DNA from: Cohaesibacter sp. ES.047
Lineage (GTDB): Bacteria; Pseudomonadota; Alphaproteobacteria; Rhizobiales; Cohaesibacteraceae
Reading direction: 5' to 3'
NCBI RefSeq assembly: GCF_900215505.1
Contig: NZ_LT907844.1
Span: forward strand, 4,759,078 to 4,823,077
Length of the DNA: 64,000 nt
Positions 63,015 through 64,000 of the stretch are shown here, piece after piece. Below the pieces are notes generated by a model. The model was not told the DNA's origin. It did not search any database and saw only the letters and a list, made by a program, of their open reading frames with translations. The stretch's first letter is position 1; each line of letters starts with the position of its first letter. The position numbers and the translations under genes are program-made.

Positions 63015-63584
63015 TCACTCCTGCCAATAGGAGACAATATCGGACAGGTTGGGGCGATCCCGGTCTGCAGGCGTTGCGGCTGCGGTGCCGATATGGATGA
63101 AACCGGCAATCTGCTCATCCGGACCGAGGCCCAGCACCTTCAGAAATGGGGCATCGAAGGCATACCATTCCGTCAGCCACTGTGCGGCGAAACCGGAACC
63201 ATGGGCAGCGTGGACAAGGTTCATGCAGACCGCCCCGGCGGAAAGCACCTGCTCCCAGACAGGGACCGGCGCGGCAAGATTGGGCGACGAGACAACGGCG
63301 ATCACCAGTGGTGCACGCGTGAATCGCGCCCGCTCCACCTCGACCCGTTCGTCTTTCGAGCGAGGCTCTATTTCGAGCCAGCGCTCGGCCACCACGTCAC
63401 CAAGCCGCTTTGCGCCCGCCGCATCAAACCGAAGAAATCGCCAAGGCGCCAGTTTCTTGTGATCAGGCACACGGGCCGCTGCGGTTAACATCACCTCGAC
63501 CTCAGCCTCGCTCGGGGCCGGTGCTTCCAGAAAGGCGGCCTGCACACTGCGCCGCGTGAGCAGATGATCAAGCAATTCTGACAT
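63015..63584 (-). CDS. Nitroreductase-family protein (YdjA-like)
   Basis: A 189-residue FMN-dependent oxidoreductase. RRSVQAAFLEAPAPSEAEVE and PDHKKLAPWRFLRFDAAGA match the small YdjA group, with a second FMN-contact region at GAVCMNLVHAAHGSGFAAQW. It would reduce nitro- or quinone-type compounds with NAD(P)H; the natural substrate is unknown. An AAGGAGT ribosome site precedes the ATG by five bases. Confidence 0.88.
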   Translation of the reverse strand: MSELLDHLLTRRSVQAAFLEAPAPSEAEVEVMLTAAARVPDHKKLAPWRFLRFDAAGAKRLGDVVAERWLEIEPRSKDERVEVERARFTRAPLVIAVVSSPNLAAPVPVWEQVLSAGAVCMNLVHAAHGSGFAAQWLTEWYAFDAPFLKVLGLGPDEQIAGFIHIGTAAATPADRDRPNLSDIVSYWQE

Positions 63585-63779
63585 TGAACACTCCTTCTTA
63601 CAAAATTCTCTCAGAACCTACGCAAAGAAACTTAGACGCACCAGACCTCCCGGTCTTTGTGCCCAGAAATGACCATGGTTTTTGGATTTGCTAAGCCAGC
63701 ACCAGATGCTAAACAGAGTGGTCAGTATGACCGAGTCTGTCACGCAAGAACCAGTTGCATTGCAAGCAAGGACCCAAAC

Positions 63780-64000
63780 GTGAAACGCCCCGATCTTTCC
63801 AATCGAACCGTTCGACCTGTACAGATCATTCTCAGGTGCCTGCTTCTGATTCTTACAATAGCCGTTTTGCCGGGCAACGCCGCCGCACAGCAGGCCGACC
63901 AGCCCCTCAATCTCGGTGAAGTCATCCAGAAGGAGAGCAGGACAGCCGCGCCGCCACCCTCCTATATCAAACTGCCCGAGACCATTCAGCTGCCGACAGC
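63780..64000 (+). CDS. Start of an exported protein, cut by the window edge
   Basis: A GTG at 63780 with AAGGA seven bases upstream opens a frame that stays open to the edge. The first 42 residues form a signal peptide: basic start (MKRPDLSNRTVR), hydrophobic core LRCLLLILTIAVLPG and a probable cleavage after NAAA. The visible mature part (DQPLNLGEVIQKESRTAAPP and onward) is too short to name. Confidence 0.6.
   Translation, partial: MKRPDLSNRTVRPVQIILRCLLLILTIAVLPGNAAAQQADQPLNLGEVIQKESRTAAPPPSYIKLPETIQLPT

Overview
The window reads as a chromosome segment of an alphaproteobacterium, probably a marine or saline member of the Hyphomicrobiales (a Cohaesibacter-like genome would fit). This rests on the alphaproteobacterial form of the initiator tRNA, the dapA-smpB pair, the rhizobial-type fructokinase, the four-subunit sarcosine oxidase and a TTAA-N7-TTAA (CtrA-type) box. 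No sequence search was possible, so the genus is only a guess. Coding density is high, genes run on both strands, and no insertion sequence or CRISPR array was seen.

Layout. 1-1430: end of an integrated element (partial HTH/excisionase-like gene, tyrosine integrase) next to tRNA-Thr. 1548-9301: glycine betaine demethylase gbcAB with a divergent LysR regulator, then a dimethylglycine dehydrogenase-type flavoprotein with a divergent GlxA/AraC (GbdR-like) regulator. 9285-17637: a ROK regulator and a polyamine unit (potGHIF, nitrilase-family amidase, class III aminotransferase) with a divergent LuxR-type regulator. 17825-21550: a ferric/phosphonate-type ABC importer of unknown substrate. 21573-25845: a sugar module (Gfo/Idh/MocA oxidoreductase, fructokinase, LacI regulator, divergent D-lyxose isomerase). 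25924-27459: TetR regulator and EamA exporter. 27613-34499: GH94 phosphorylase, an orphan curlin-repeat protein, a metallophosphatase, and a UDP-glucuronate epimerase with UDP-glucose dehydrogenase. 34692-40903: soxBDAG sarcosine oxidase with a second GlxA (SouR-like) regulator. 41037-44182: two identical initiator tRNAs flanking a YdeP-type molybdopterin oxidoreductase and a broken alcohol dehydrogenase. 44316-49552: smpB, dapA, soluble lytic transglycosylase, alpha/beta hydrolase with an acidic tail. 49672-55121: dipeptide-type ABC importer dppABCDF. 55512-64000: RHH protein, PfpI-like protein, CutA, NAD kinase, a receiver/Hpt pair, a DUF2336 protein, a second SLT protein, a CitE-like protein, a nitroreductase and the start of an exported protein.

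How it works together. The strongest theme is stepwise methyl removal: glycine betaine (GbcAB) to dimethylglycine, to sarcosine (DMG dehydrogenase), to glycine (SoxBDAG). The three steps sit in separate units, each with its own divergent regulator. Polyamine, oligopeptide and sugar uptake surround it, a picture of an organism living on osmolytes and nitrogenous solutes. I see no clear novel defence or mobile system. The best candidates for new biology are regulatory DNA elements (matched motifs in the betaine promoters, GCGC-centred operators upstream of the GH94 gene, exact 16-nt repeats upstream of a lytic transglycosylase gene, a CtrA box), the orphan curlin-like protein, and a receiver/Hpt pair without a kinase.
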